From positions 372,001 through 436,000 of the forward strand of contig JARGSG010000027.1 in NCBI GenBank assembly GCA_030374805.1: a stretch of DNA of 64,000 bases. Direction: 5' to 3'. Below the pieces are notes generated by a model. It had not been told where the DNA came from and made no database searches. It saw only the letters and a program-made list of their open reading frames with translations. The stretch comes from Gracilaria gracilis (taxonomy: Eukaryota > Rhodophyta > Florideophyceae > Gracilariales > Gracilariaceae). Shown piece after piece: positions 32,801 to 45,381 of the stretch. A program made the translations under genes and the position numbers. Position 1 is the first letter of the stretch. Each line of letters begins with the position of its first letter.

Positions 32801-33232
32801 TCCCTCTACGTCTCGGATTCTTTCGTACAGGTGCGCCGCCTAGTCTACGAGTATCTCCATGTTTTGTAACATGCTCAGATGTTTCCAATTCTGTGCAAAT
32901 ATTACGCCTGCCTCCAAAATCTAGGAGCACACCAGAAGCTCGAAATCCTTCGCATGGAGCCGTAACGGTTGTGCTGATGTTACCGTTTGCTCATCCATCT
33001 GCAGATGCAACAAGGTTATTCCCATTTGGAACTACATCTCGCTCAGCAGGTGTATTGCTCGATTTTGGAATGGTCCTGAGCCCTCCCGGGGTCAGTCTAG
33101 TCAGATTAGCGGGAGTTCTAGGAGGTAAGTGTATCTTAATGTATCGAGAAACAGGCACTTCGTTGGTTGGAGAACCACATCGTGGCTCTGCAAAAGAAGC
33201 TGATGTCCTGTTTGTCGATCACTTTGCCTGTG

Positions 33233-34418
33233 TCAGAGCAGGAGAAGGGTTCGGACGAATATGGTCTCCTTCTTCATAACGTGGTTCGCTGTTGAAATAC
33301 ATCTCTGTTCATCTACCTGGAGTAAGAGATACTGATGGCGTTCTTCTGGTTCGTTATTTATTCGTCCGGTAGACCGTGGCACTGTAGTACAAACCGAAGT
33401 TTTCTCCCGTATTGGAGCTGTTTCGCGATTCTGAACCATAAGTAAATGGTTCTCTTGTTCATTAGATGCTTCGTCGTGTCGTACGGTAGAGTCTACTAGC
33501 AGTGGAACTGCCAACGAAACTGATGGTGTCCCAGTTAATCTCGCAGCCAGGTTCGCTACAACTGGTAGGGGGTCTTCTCGTTCAACGGATACTTCATTAC
33601 CTCTCAGGCTCGTAGAAAGTGGTATTGACACCGGCGCTAAAGGTGTTGTGCCATAATTGCATCTCGTTGTTCACCTGGACAGTAGCGACGAAGCATAGTT
33701 TTTTGTTCTTCATCTGGTGGTCTGTGAAATTGTGCCACGTTTTGTGGTGGTAATCCCTCTTGTGGCAGCGCCATGTCTTCCCCCCCTCCTTGCAAATTCT
33801 GAGATAGGTACTGGTTCTTGATTGAGATCTGGATTCGCATCCAAAGAGGATTTACGTACGGCAATTTGGCGACCACCGATAGAATGGGTTTTAGGTTTAA
33901 CTGGGCGTCTTTTGGATTTCATCTTCTGTTCGGCTAACCATCTCATGCAGCAAAAGTTGCTGCTTTGACGAAATAAGAGGAAATCTGTTGACGCCGCTGC
34001 AGAATGGATAATTGCTTCACACTGGGCACCATGGGTCGTCTTTGATGCCCTTGCCCAGGAAATCGTACCACAGTCCTGTCCAAGTTTTTCGATCATGATG
34101 GTTTCAAGCGCATTTTTTGCATCTGAATTTAGCTTCTTATCGGTTGCTCCAGTGGGAGACTGGATATATTTTTCTTCCGCTGATGGTATCATGGAGTTGT
34201 GGTACTCAATCGCGGCGCTCATCAACGCAGATAAATTTGGTTCTCGAACAAATTCTTTGCCTCTCATAGGGCTTAGAATCGGGGTAGCCTTGAGCAGTGT
34301 TCCGATTCATCGAGCTTTCTGTTGAGACTGGCAATGTCATCTTTCCATGTCCGAATAATCTCATCCCTTGTGACACGAAGAAAGCGCTCCAATGGCGCTT
34401 GCGAGGAGCTCGCGGCCA
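33233..34418 (-). pseudogene. companion gene of the CACTA-type region, broken
   Basis: The minus strand, starting from an ATG at about 34418 (MAASSSQAPLERFLRVTRDE), reads as a protein. It continues after a break at about 34270 as RGKEFVREPNLSALMSAAIE and AKNALETIMIEKLGQDCGT, and a basic tract KQKMKSKRRPVK-like region (seen as KMKSKRRPVKPKTHSIGGRQ) follows, then two further frames down to 33233. It diverges from the transposase region (34730 onward) with about 300 bases between them. CACTA elements usually encode a transposase and a separate DNA-binding protein, so this is a candidate for the second gene, but I see no recognised domain. At least three breaks. Confidence 0.35.
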
Positions 34419-34729
34419 TGTATACAAAGAGATGGATTGAAATGCTTTTCCTCGCCTGCCGAAATTGAACCGCAGATGGTTTGAATGGAAAATGGAAAGA
34501 CCAGAGAAGGGGGAGGTGACGAGAAATATTGAAAGTATTGGATGTGATTTTTTTTATGTACTATCATAAATCAAAGGAAGCGTTCCGATTGAAATGTATT
34601 CGATTGAATTAGGACGAATCGAAATGTTGTTACATATGGTGAGTAGGCGCCAATCGAAAGCTTAAGCCCTGGAAATCGGTCGATAAGATCAGCAACGACT
34701 TAGAGTACCTGAGGCGTGATTAAGGCTCA

Positions 34730-37700
34730 TTGGATTACAATTTGTATGAACTGCTTCAAATGTATCCAAAGTACGTAAGTCTGCCAGAGTACAATTGTAC
34801 TTGCTTCCCAAGGGGGAACGCAGTGAGTCAAAAAACTATGTTGAGGCACAAAAAGATTGCGAACAACTCTTTAAGTGTGCATGGTCTCCCTGCCGAATTA
34901 CCATGGGGACCAATGGAAAAGGACAGCACGATAATCAGAGCGCACTTCCAATCAATGGTTGAGCAATCTTTGACAAACGCCGAGGGAGCTCTTCCAACTG
35001 GGGTTCCTGATCGATTGGTTAACACGATTGGTTCTCTGCCTCAAAATGAATTATCGCAAGGGGAGGGAAAGATCTTGGAAACGGTGCCAGAGAAATCCTG
35101 TTCTGAAACTCCTGCACAGAATGCTACTGAACACAGTATTCGAAATCCGGAACCGAGACGCGATGAAAAACATATTGAAACTCAGGCAAACCTCAATTCA
35201 AATTTGCATTGGTCGCCGTTGAGTTGCGATGACTCCGGCGATCATTTCGTAAACATATAGAATGGTGTTTTGTCGAGGATAGATTCCATACTGCCAAAAG
35301 GGTACACAAATACGAGCAGTTATCTTTTCCGTACACAACCAGAGCATCGTAACAACCCCCATTCTACATTGCATCGTTTTCCTTATGATGCTGTTCCTGG
35401 TTTTCCCGACAATGCTCAGACCGAGGAGACAGATGGAGTTGCAATGGAGTGCTCTCCTGACAATAACGTCTGTAATAGGGTTCCTGATGAGGAAGTGGAT
35501 TGGCGAACGAACTCGTCGAAAGTCGTGCGGGAAAACATCCAGTGGAACGATTAGTGTCTCTGCATATCGACGAACATTTTCCAGCTTCATTTATGGATAG
35601 AGCTGATGAAAACAATTTGTTCAGCGAATCAAGATTTTCAAATTATGGGTCTGTGTCTGACCAACGTCTTAGATCACCTTCAGGAAGATCTGATTATGAA
35701 TGTGTCGATGTCCTTAACTCTGATACAGAAACGATCATATCAGAACAAAGACTGTCCGACGTGCATTCTTTCACCAAGAGTGACGCTTTTATTAACAGTG
35801 GAGAGCTCGGTACTATTGAAGAAACTGTTTTGAAAAAATGGATAACCGAGAACAAGAGATTAATAGACCTTTACTTCAGATATAACGTCACACAAGTGGT
35901 AATGGATGAAATTCTGAAGAATACCCATGCTCCTTACAAGTGTTCGAAAACAGTTCTTTCTCCTATGTGCAGAGAGTCTGGAATCTCGAATGATATCGTG
36001 ACGTTTCCAATATGCCCTGGTCACATGTGCTTCTACAGAAGTGAAAATTTGAGATGTAATGTGTGCGGGAAACCACGCCCGGCTTGTGATGACCAGAATG
36101 CACCAAAGATATCATGGATTAAACTTCTAGAAAGATTGAAATCAATGGTGGTACAAAGAAACTCGTGCAAGAAGCTGTTCAACTATTTTCATTCTCATAT
36201 AGATGAAGAGAACAATATTACCAGTGACTTCTTTAAAACCGAGTACTTTCGAAAAATTGCGGTGCGATACGGTGGAATACAAAATGTGAAGAACGATGTA
36301 TTCCTGGCGGCTTCAACGGATGAATTTCAAGCGTTCCGTAAACAAAGTCATACTGTTTGGCCTATTGCCGCGATTATCTGTAACTTGGCACCATGCGAAC
36401 GTTTTCTTATGAGAAATGTAATGCCACTCACTTTCATTCCCGGACCAACGGAGCCTGGAGATCTTCAATCATTTCTTGGCCCCCTTGTCGAGGAGTTGAC
36501 AGCTCTGGAGAACGACGGACAAGGCACTAAGTTTACGTTTTACGATGGATTGGTGAAGAATGTGAGGATGCATCTCATTTGGTTCACAGGAGATCTTCCA
36601 GCTGTGAAGAAGATATCTGGATTGAAATTTTACAATGGTAAAGCACCATGTGGGTTCTGTAAAATACATGGAGTTTGGTCACCATCACTCAGGCACTATT
36701 ATTATCCAAGTTTTCCTAGCACAGCAGAGGGTATACAAAACGTCTTTGATCACATCAACTTGCCGTTGAAGGAAGGAAAACAGTCACGAAGTACCATACG
36801 AGAATTCCCATCCAGATCCGGGCAAGAGAGATCTGCTCTTCAAACGGAGAGTGGGATAAGCGGTGATAGTATCCTTTTCCAGCTTTGGAGTATTGTCCCC
36901 TACACCTCCTTTCCCATCGATATTATGCATCTTTTCTACAACATTGGAAAGGATATGATCCGTTTGTAGATACATGATCAAGAGAAGCCATATTCAATTA
37001 CTAAAGTCTCCGTTCGTCAAGTCGATGATGAGTTGCGACTGTTTCGGAAAGGAATAACCAGCCAAATATCGTGCAGACCGAAACCATTGAGTCGTTTTGC
37101 GGAATGGAAAATGGCAAAAATCAATGCTTTCATTATTTTTTACAGCTTGATAGTTCTCGAAGGTCATCTGAAGGAGCTATATTTTTCTGGTTGGAGAGAC
37201 TTTGTGGACATGGTTGACATATGTTGGTGTCCATCATTAAGAGAAGCGGATATTGGGAAGCTCAGTTTTCTCTCACAACGATTCTATCACGATTTCGGAC
37301 AAATTACTTCATGGAGAACCTTGATTGTTTCAATGTGTGCAAGTACACCATTCACCTGATTCTAAACCTTGCAAAAGGCGTAATACAGTGAGGTCCTCCA
37401 GTAAACTACTCACAGTACTGGATGGAAAGATATAACGGATGGGTTCTGGGTCGCATGAAGTCTCGAAACCTTGCAGGACCCGCTGTACTTAATGATGCTA
37501 TATTCGTCGAATCGTACAAAACGGTCTTCACCGACAGAATTGAAGGTGAAAAAGAGATTGCTTCGGAATGTGATCCAGGCTTCCAGCTTTGCGGTCGGTC
37601 CCATAAATACATTGTCGGCACATGCCCCGATCTGGATGAGGTGCTCTCTACATCGCTGAAGGTCTACCTTATAAGAAAGTACGATGGGTTAACAACTGAT

Positions 37701-38340
37701 GAGGCTTTCAATCTGTTGGAAACCCTCTCTGAAGTTACTTTTCGAGCGCGAGTGAGGTTCTTAAATTGTCGCAAATGGCAACGCGCTTGTACGAGACTGG
37801 TCCCAGGCAGTGTTAACACTCTGACGTCGTGGTCGCGAAAAAACTGGCACGTAGCTTGCAAAATGGTTGGGGTAGATCATATTGAAGTGTAGTATGGTCG
37901 TATTCTAATTCTCATTGAATTTGAAATAAGAGAGGGCTTCTCAAACAGGTTAAAGCACTGGCAAGATAAGTACGATTTAAGCTTATTTGATTGGGTGTCG
38001 GGATTGAAAGCCAACGCACAAGGCCAAGTGTTCAAGAGAACTCGCTCTACGGAGGCATCTACTGCAAAAACAGTCGACGATCTGTCAATTGTGTCAAGAC
38101 TTATCAGCGTTGTGGATCATATGGTTCTATCTGAAACGAGAGAAAACCATGGGCGTCATTTGTGCTACTGCATTGACGAAAACCTGCTCTCGGACTGTCT
38201 ACTACAAGAGAATATTGCATCCACGGATGGCTGGAATCGAGTCCTTTGTGGACCCCGTGGTACAATATGAGGGACTCCATAGCCTTAACGCAGTAATTTG
38301 GGTCTTTAACGCTTGCGCGAGTTGTGCTCATCAATTCACG
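34730..38340 (+). mobile_element. CACTA (En/Spm-like, TNP2-type) transposase region, broken
   Basis: The transposase of the CMC superfamily cuts the element out and reinserts it. Landmarks in order: an N-terminal zinc-finger-like YNCTCFPRGNAVSQKTMLRH (about 34795); an acidic linker; a long open stretch of 489 codons (35500-36969) with CPGHMCFYRSENLRCNVCGK (Cys/His cluster), the TNP2 signature LIWFTGDLPAVKKISGLKFY followed by APCGFCKIHGVW, and FPIDIMHLFYNIGKDM; then, in further frames to 38340, TIHLILNLAKGV and WMERYNGWVLGRMKSRN, matching the C-terminal domain (DUF4218-like). There are about five frame changes or stops outside the long frame. Canonical CACTA ends were not found. Confidence 0.75.
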
Positions 38341-39078
38341 TAGAGTAATGCGGGCGTCACCTTTTTATTCTGCAAGCAGAAAATGGTGTGGTTTATCACG
38401 TCATTGGACACAAGCACATGCATGGAAGTGATTTCGATTTGATAACCTTGACACTATGTACATCAGAGATTGTTGAAGAATTTCAAGAGCTGGAAGGCTC
38501 GGCAAAACAAGCAAGCGGACTCGCAAAACCGTGAGCAGCTTCGAGAGCAAGCCGACCGTTATCGAATTTCAGTAGCGACGACCTCACCGCTGTAGTGTAC
38601 GTAACAGTTTCGATCCCGCCGCAGCACCTAGAGCATCACCATGTTTCTTGCAAATCATTCGAGGCAGCGAGATGGGATTCAACTGTGTTTGATCGGCAGT
38701 AGCATCGAAAGCGAACATCTGGGTGTATAAAGTTTGCAGCAGATGCAGAAGACGAAGTTGGGTGGTACTTGAAATCCTTGGCAGGACCAGGAGGGAGTCG
38801 TTGGGTGTTCGGAGTCGGCAGCAGCAGATGGGAGACTGAGTACTTATTCTGAGTGAAGAAGGACAGATTATGGAAGAACAGAGCACAAGATTGATGTTTG
38901 GAAACGGAGACTTCTGAAGCCCATTATCATTATGGAGAAATAATATTGTCAGAGGAGTGTGATAGGAGTCTGAATACTGAAAAAGTCCTCAGAAGGGGTC
39001 GAATTCAAATAAGGGTGTCGATGGACTGCATGAGGATCAGTACTTGACAGCATGATAACTTCGGTATTCTGTTTTCGA
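38341..39078. other. no gene; 3' flank of the CACTA-type region
   Basis: No frame with recognisable motif. Probably 3' non-coding sequence of the transposon. Confidence 0.35.
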
Positions 39079-39330
39079 AATATGGAGTTCAGGTGGAAGT
39101 AAATAAGTTCCCTCTTCATTGCTACAAAGTGAGTACATGTGGATGACTTAATGACCCTATGTAGACCTTCTTTTGGTCTCGAGTTTCAAAATATGGAGTG
39201 CGGCTGGTGTTAAATAAGTACGTCTTCTCTGCAATAAAGTGAGTGCATGTGGATCATTTAATGACCCTGTGTCAATCTTTCTTTCATATTATGACTTTGA
39301 AAGAAAGTGAGTGCATGTGTAGGGTGGTAG
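39079..39330. repeat. tandem direct repeats of about 110 bp, possible transposon subterminal repeats
   Basis: Two full units (about 39079-39185 and 39193-39295) share ATATGGAGT, TAAATAAGT, AAAGTGAGTGCATGTGGATC and TTAATGACCCT. A third partial unit (AAAGTGAGTGCATGTGTAGG) starts near 39306. Clustered short repeats next to the transposase gene are typical of CACTA subterminal regions, where the accessory protein binds. Confidence 0.7.
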
Positions 39331-39553
39331 ATTATGTCGTAGCCATTCCCTTTATTCTATGTATATGAGAGGTGTGCATTTGGGAGCCACTCTGATTGCA
39401 CGATGAGTGCGTTAGGAGTGCCGCAAAGGCCAGGTGCACTCCGATTTACTTCCAAGTTTTGAAGTAAACTACCCGTCCAAAACAATTCTATTTCAAGCCT
39501 TGCTTTAGGTACAATTACACTCCACCTGGTATCAAAATTTTGTAAATTCTCTT

Positions 39554-40168
39554 CTAGGGTGTGGGGTGCTTCGCCTTCTTGAGTGACTTCACTCGTTCCT
39601 GCTCGATTAGTAACCGTCCCAAACGTGTGATATGTCCCAGGTACTTAACCGATTCGGTGAAGAATTTGCACTTTCTCAACTTGAGAGTTACTCCTGCATC
39701 ACGGAGCGTGGTTATGATCTCCCGAACGTGCTCGAGGTGATCGGCCAGATTGTTTGAGAAGACTATGATATCGTCGAGATAGACGGGACAGCTCCGCCAA
39801 TTAAAGCGAGCTAGAAGTATATCTAAGGCACGTTGAAAGTTAGCGGGTGCATTCGTTAGACCAAAGGGCATACTTTTAAAGCGGTAAAGTTCTCAGTGGA
39901 ATACAAATTCTGTCTAATCTCGTTCTTCCGGTCGAACGGGTACTTCCCAGTATCCCCAGTTCACATCCAACGTGGAGAACACGGTTGCCTCATCGAGTGT
40001 ATCGATGTACTCGTCCATACGAGGTATGGGGTACACGTCTTTCACGGTGACTGCATTCAGACGTCTATAGTCAATGCAAAATCCATCGGGTTTCGGAGCC
40101 AGTACAACTGGAGATGCCCACGGTGACTGAGCCAGTTCAATCATGCCTGCGCGGAGCATCTTGTCCAC
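39554..40168 (-). mobile_element. element B reverse transcriptase region (partial)
   Basis: Gypsy-type reverse transcriptase motifs: SPWASPVVLAPKPDGFCIDY, VKDVYPIPRMDEYIDTLDEA, MPFGLTNAPANFQRALDILL, YLDDIIVFSNNLADHLEHVR (active-site YLDD). The domain stops near 39554 at the border of the CACTA-type region. Confidence 0.85.
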
Positions 40169-40648
40169 TTGGAACTGTTCTTCTTCCCGTGCCTTTGGGC
40201 CGGCCTTGTAAGGGTGCTGAGCAACCGGTTTCGAATCGGGTAACTAATCAATCCGGTGTTCCGTGGTAGAAACCTCTTCCAGAGATCCATCCCACATATC
40301 TGCGAACTCACGCAACATGTCCCGCAAGTTCTCGCGGTGTGACTGCAGAACGTGTCCGAGGTCCAATTTTTCTAATTCCTTCACAGAATCGAGCCTATTG
40401 TAGCTCCTCGGCACGGCCACTTCCGAATCTTTCGTGTTGTCAGGCTCTGGGAGCGGAATTGTACCGTCCTACCCCTCCTTAGGGTGGGACGCATCGCTTG
40501 ATGGCTCGATGATCCCGAGGACTTCAGCGGCGGGCACCTTTGTGGTTATTATTGCCGTTGAGTGCGGAAGTACAGTAGCGATGACTTGGTTTCTCACCAG
40601 ATACTGGGGCTTCGTTCCAGAGTTGGAGGTCAAGACCTGAAAGGAGTG

Positions 40649-41476
40649 TTAACCACAAATGTGAACAACTCCATTCGCTAAAGCGATTTGGCGCTTCTCA
40701 TATAATGAAGCAAGCGGTTGGAAAACCCGCAATCCACGCGGATCAGCGGTAACATTCACCCATACCTGTGATTCAGGGGTAATGGAGACTGGTCGTGTGA
40801 CCCGAAGTTTTGGTGATTCCTTTGGTGGGGATGAGTCTTGTAATGGGGCAGGGGGTGGTACCAGTTTAGCTGAGGCACGCTTGATATAGCGAGGTACAAT
40901 CGGCACAAGCGAACCATCTTTCATCTCAACCTCGCGTTTCCGCGGTGTAATTGCTTCAACAAAGCGGTCGCAGAAATGACATCCCAAGATGATGGGGGCA
41001 GCTAGCGTCTTGCAGACGACAAATTCGAGCTGTACAACACAGCGACCAATCCGTATAACGAGAGAAACCATACCCGCCGTTCTCAACTGGTTGTTGTTAG
41101 CATCGGCAACGTCCATGACCGGTCCATAACGAACAATTGAACGCACCTCCGGTGGTAACATTGATTCAACAATGAAGTTGGGGCCTGTACCTGTGTCCAA
41201 AATAGACAGGTGACGCACCATATACTGTGTGGAAAGGCCAAGATCTGAAAAAGCTTTGTAGTTCCTCTTGTCCATAACCATGACTCGGTCCGGAGTCCGG
41301 TTGTTCCTGCACCGTCTCCAGGGGCGCCGTAACACACCAAGGGTGGTTGAGTCTACGTCTGTGTTGGCCATGTTCCTTAATAGGATCTTGACCGGGGAGC
41401 GAGGTAGTGACGCCTCGGGCGCCTTGGGCCTCAACTCGGGCGCCTTGGGCCTCAACTCGGGCGCCTTGGGCCTCAA
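40649..41476 (-). mobile_element. element B protease region
   Basis: The aspartic-protease-like stretch YMVRHLSILDTGTGPNFIVE carries the DTGTG motif, followed by AAPIILGCHFCDRFVEAITP. On the right the region begins in a short tandem repeat (41405-41490). Confidence 0.75.
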
Positions 41477-41490
41477 CTCGGGCGCTTCTC
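41405..41490. repeat. tandem repeat, 21-bp unit, about four copies
   Basis: CTCGGGCGCCTTGGGCCTCAA is repeated head to tail and encodes a repeated RPKAPEL on the coding strand of element B. Confidence 0.9.
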
Positions 41491-41669
41491 CAATGGAGAC
41501 TCCCCCACTCAGTTTAACTGAGTGGTATCCGTTCTAACTGTAATACCGTTCTGTGTTCCCGTTGTTGGTCTTTTAACCTGTGGAACAGCAGCAGAACGGT
41601 CCGCAGCAGTGGTGGCAGACACCGGTGCGACGGGGGAAACATTGACCTGGAAAGAGCTAGAGTGGCGCA

Positions 41670-43661
41670 TCAAGCAATCTGAGTCGGTGTAGGCGTGCGA
41701 GGGAACTGAGTCTTAGCATGCAAATACGCGGTGACGGGCACTGACGCCTGTTTTTCTGAGGTTAATGCTTCATAATTCACCACAACTTTGGGCATCTCTC
41801 TCATCTTGAGGACACAATTCGGAGACTTATGTCCGTGGTTGTAGCAAAGATAACAGATCAGCTTCGGAAGTACATTGGCATTCCGGTTGTTCTGAAACTT
41901 CACTGCACGCGGGTTCACCCATCCAGGTCTCTGGTAACGATTACCAGCGAACGGGACTTGAAAACCACGAACTCGGGGACGATCTGCCTAGAGCAGGTGG
42001 TCATTCTCTTGCAACGAAGGCTCTGTGGTCCATGGCAACTCCGTCGGGATTGAACCAAGTTCATCGTGGGTCAAATGCAGGTTATTAACCTCCTGAAGAG
42101 TGTACAATTGTGGCCGCATAGAAACCGACGACGGGGCAGCCTCAAGGTGTAAGGCCTTGGATTTAACCCGGTTTCCGGAGCGAGCCCCTAGAGCGTCCCC
42201 TTCCGCTTTCGCGTAACGTACCAGTTCATGATAAGTAACATTCCTTCTGTCCTCACGTCGTTGAGAGACAAGGGTGCAAATAGCCGGATCCAATCCGTCG
42301 ATAAACATCATGCAACGCCCGCTAGCGGTATAAACATTGCCACAGCGGTGGAAGGCCTTATTCATTCTAACTGAAAACTCGGTCTCCGTTTCTTTCGGGG
42401 GTTGTTTCGTGTCGCGCAATGCAAGAATAGCCTCTTGGATGGCAGTTCCCGTAGCGTACGAGCGTAGAAGATATTGAACGGCTTCCGGCCAACAAGTGAC
42501 CCCTCCTTCACATGCGCGTGATGAACCTCTGACAGAGTTGAAGTGATCTTCAGCGAGTCCAAGTAAGAAGTATGGTAGGGATATATAGGCCTCGTCCTCA
42601 CTCATGCACTGAATGTTTGCCTCCTGAACAAATCGGAACAGGAAATCTAACACGAGAATCGGGTCTTCCCCAGTTAAACACTGGTCACGAAATGACAAAG
42701 TCATCCTCTTGATGCAGTCCTTCATCCTTCCCGTACAGCGAGGTGTGCGATCCAAACTGGAATCTTCCAAACGGTAGTACCGGTAAGATAAAAGCCCCTT
42801 GTACAAGGGATTGGTAGGCCTCAGTTCTTTCAAACCAGAGTGCTTTCTTCCTTTCTGTCGGGTCCGAATCTCACCGCGGGTGGCGTCGAAATTGGGCCGA
42901 ATGGGCAGGATGATCACCTTCATGTAAAAAGTTCGATGGAGAAGAGTCCGCAAAGTGGTTAGGGTGAACCGGTGACCGACACGAATCCGAGTCGTAGTCG
43001 TTCTGTTGCCCCTTCTTGGAGTGTTTCTTTCCGTGTTCGCAACGCCGTTTACGGTGTCAACCTTCTACCTTCGCGTGCACCGCCGGTTCGTCTGCCAGGA
43101 GGGTCGATTCCAACGTCTCAAGACGGGCCAGGATGCGATTAAATTCCATTTCCACGTCCTGTGTAATTCCATGGGAACCGGATAAAGCCTCTAAGAGAGA
43201 GTTCGCATCCTTCCGTAAAGTACGTAGATCTTCTGATGCACCTCCAATGAGAGCGGCGTCCACTTTCATACGAAGGGCATCGACCTCGCTGGCGAGGGAA
43301 GTGTGGGAACTCTGCATTAAAGAGGGCTGAGCCTCCAGGGTTCTCATCTGTGATTGCAACTCGGCAACGAGCGCATCAGCATCCGCAGTGGCGGGAACGG
43401 AGCTCTTAAGCGGAGCACCCAACGGAGCAGCCAGTAGGGGCGACGATGGCGGGGCGGACTGCTTCTTGGCTCCGGGTTTACGTGATTCCTCCGGTATTTC
43501 GGGTACGGACCGCGAACGCGGGTTAGATCCGCGCCCACTGTCCCCGACTTAGAAGGGCTCGACTTCGTGCAGGATCCCATCGTTTTCCGAGCGTACCGTA
43601 AACCAAGAACTGGAACAGTTCTTACAACCAAACAAATTAACGTCAAATGAGTGTCCCACAC
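41670..43661 (-). mobile_element. element B gag region
   Basis: Capsid-like sequence is visible at 41988-42953 (LTGEDPILVLDFLFRFVQEA, SVRMNKAFHRCGNVYTASGR), preceded by a coiled-coil stretch at 43057-43422 (DALVAELQSQMRTLEAQPSL). A single CCHC knuckle follows at about 41800-41870 (LICYLCYNHGHKSPNCVL). The same order is seen in element A's gag. Confidence 0.75.
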
Positions 43662-43872
43662 TCAACAGGGATATCAACAACCAGTCGATACTCTGTAATA
43701 CCCAATCAAATTGCAACAGAGTGGGCGATCGACAACACGTTCTTATCGGTCAGCGGCACTGTAACCAGATAGTTTCTGCGTCCACACACAACACTGAAGA
43801 CGGAAAGCCAGTTCTTCAACTGACCAATCCAGAGTAGGATGAGAATTTGACTTCTAAGTCGGGAGACCAATT

Positions 43873-44461
43873 TGTGGTGCAAAACCCTGGCGGGTAGATG
43901 ACACACGAAGGTGTTTGGGGCCTTTCTCTAGAGAGGGTAGCGCGTCGGACAAAGCCACGTGTGGTGAGTACGCTAGCCGGGTGTAAGACCGGGACTCACC
44001 GTCTCGACGAGCAAACAGGTGTAGAAGCCAAGAAGTAAGATCTATACGGCGACGGGGTCGGTGATGACGTCACAGAAGTAGAACAAGGGCACAAGGTAGT
44101 GAGGGAACGCACCGAGACTGACAAGGCCACGATTAAAGCCAATAGAAGACAAAAAGGGCGAAACCGGTATGCGGGGGAGCAATACTTGTACAATACGGGA
44201 AAAGAACACAAACACACACGTGATTAAAAGGATTCACCGACGATGGACGTGCTGGAAGCTCCACAAGGTGGGTGACTAGTTCTGCGCAAGGAGTCGGCTC
44301 TCCATGAGGAGTTTACCGAGTACCAAGGGTTCCTGAGTCAGACCCGAACACTCGCTGTTAGCGTTTATGTGACCGGGAGGGCTCGAGATCACCAAGTCAT
44401 ATACTATGGCGTCTGCCACCCGAATGTAAGGTCGTGCACTAAATAAAGTAAGTTATATCTA
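43873..44461 (-). repeat. element B 5' LTR (right copy)
   Basis: Partner of 28505-29094. On the coding strand it is followed after three bases by TGGTCTCCCGACTTAGAA (43852-43869), a canonical TGG-starting primer-binding site for an unidentified tRNA. Confidence 0.8.
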
Positions 44462-45378
44462 GAAACTCCCCTAAGAAGGGTGCCATGCACACGCACACGT
44501 GTATTATTTTCACTCCTCTTGCCAAGGGTGCCAAGGTCCAGTTTGGATGCCAGTATCCTGTACGAAGGGTCCAATGTCTCCTCATATAGAGACCCAACTG
44601 CTACCATCACTAATGAGGTGTATATGACTCGTGAAAATGGCTAAGTACTGCAAATGGCGTCGCTCTACACTCTAGTTAATGGGAAGGTTGAGAATGGGGG
44701 CACTATAAGGCGATTTGAAAGGAAAACTTGGGTTAGGGGGAATAGCGGCCGCTTGGGCAACCGTCTTCGCTTCCACCTTCATTCCATGATCCTGCAGGGA
44801 CAAGATAACCAAACGGTCTATATGCCCCTTTACGTCTGTTTCCAAATAGCGAAAAACCGACTTCGGCACTTGGAATTCCTGCTCTTCGAGAGCCCTGGTC
44901 GCCTCCATCTTGGTCACGCGATGGCAGAGCTCTGCGTAAGCTCTGTCTACCACCAATCTGGGCATGTTGTCTAAGTTCAAATGGGCGCCCGCGGGGGAGT
45001 CATCACGCTGTAACAGATCGGGTGGTGGACCGCGTACCTCTTGCAATGGCAGGGAGGAGCTCGGCCTAGGCCTCGCGGTCGATTGGTCGTCGGCTTCTGC
45101 TTGCCCACCAAACGGTTTGGTCTTGCGTAATAGTTTCTCTGGGTTGTCCAAAATTGGTTTCGTTATGGATCCTGATGAGGGTATTCCACCTACTGGGGCA
45201 CTCGGCACCCTTGTGGATCGCCTCTTCTGCCGCTCCATTGGTTGATCGTCTTTTTACTTAGATTGCTTTTCCAGTTGCGCCTCATCAAAAAGTACTCTCG
45301 ATTTTCACTCCTCCCTTTCCTGTGTTCGTTCTCAGTACTTCCAATAGGTTGTCCACCACTTTCTAGGTCGGGAGACAA
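44462..45378 (-). mobile_element. element A gag, N-terminal part (right of element B)
   Basis: It lies directly inside the 5' LTR of element A. It is Pro/Ser/Arg-rich, followed by a helical region (LVVDRAYAELCHRVTKMEAT). The gag region resumes on the far side of element B at 28504, which is how the nesting was recognised. Confidence 0.6.
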
Positions 45379-45381
45379 AAA

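Larger units (their letters stand above)
28505..44461 (-). mobile_element. element B: second Ty3/gypsy fossil, inserted in element A
   Basis: LTR-like direct repeats of about 590 bp lie at 28505-29094 and 43873-44461. On the minus strand gag (41670-43661), protease (40649-41476) and the start of reverse transcriptase (39554-40168) follow the right-hand LTR. A CACTA-type transposon region and other sequence occupy most of 29095-39540. No RNase H or integrase was recognised. The LTRs are roughly 85-88% identical by eye. No clear target duplication was found at its borders. It is broken in many places and incomplete. It must be younger than element A. Confidence 0.75.

Noticed and set aside
32520-32930. 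RG-rich minus-strand ORF of 136 codons
   Set aside because: Produced by the polypyrimidine repeat. No protein-like sequence outside it.
33233-33276. 128-codon plus-strand frame (32893-33279) as a gene
   Set aside because: Overlaps the better supported minus-strand companion frame and has no motif.
44462-44466. Target duplication for element B
   Set aside because: Left flank CTGTT and right flank GAAAC do not match. Left unresolved rather than forced.
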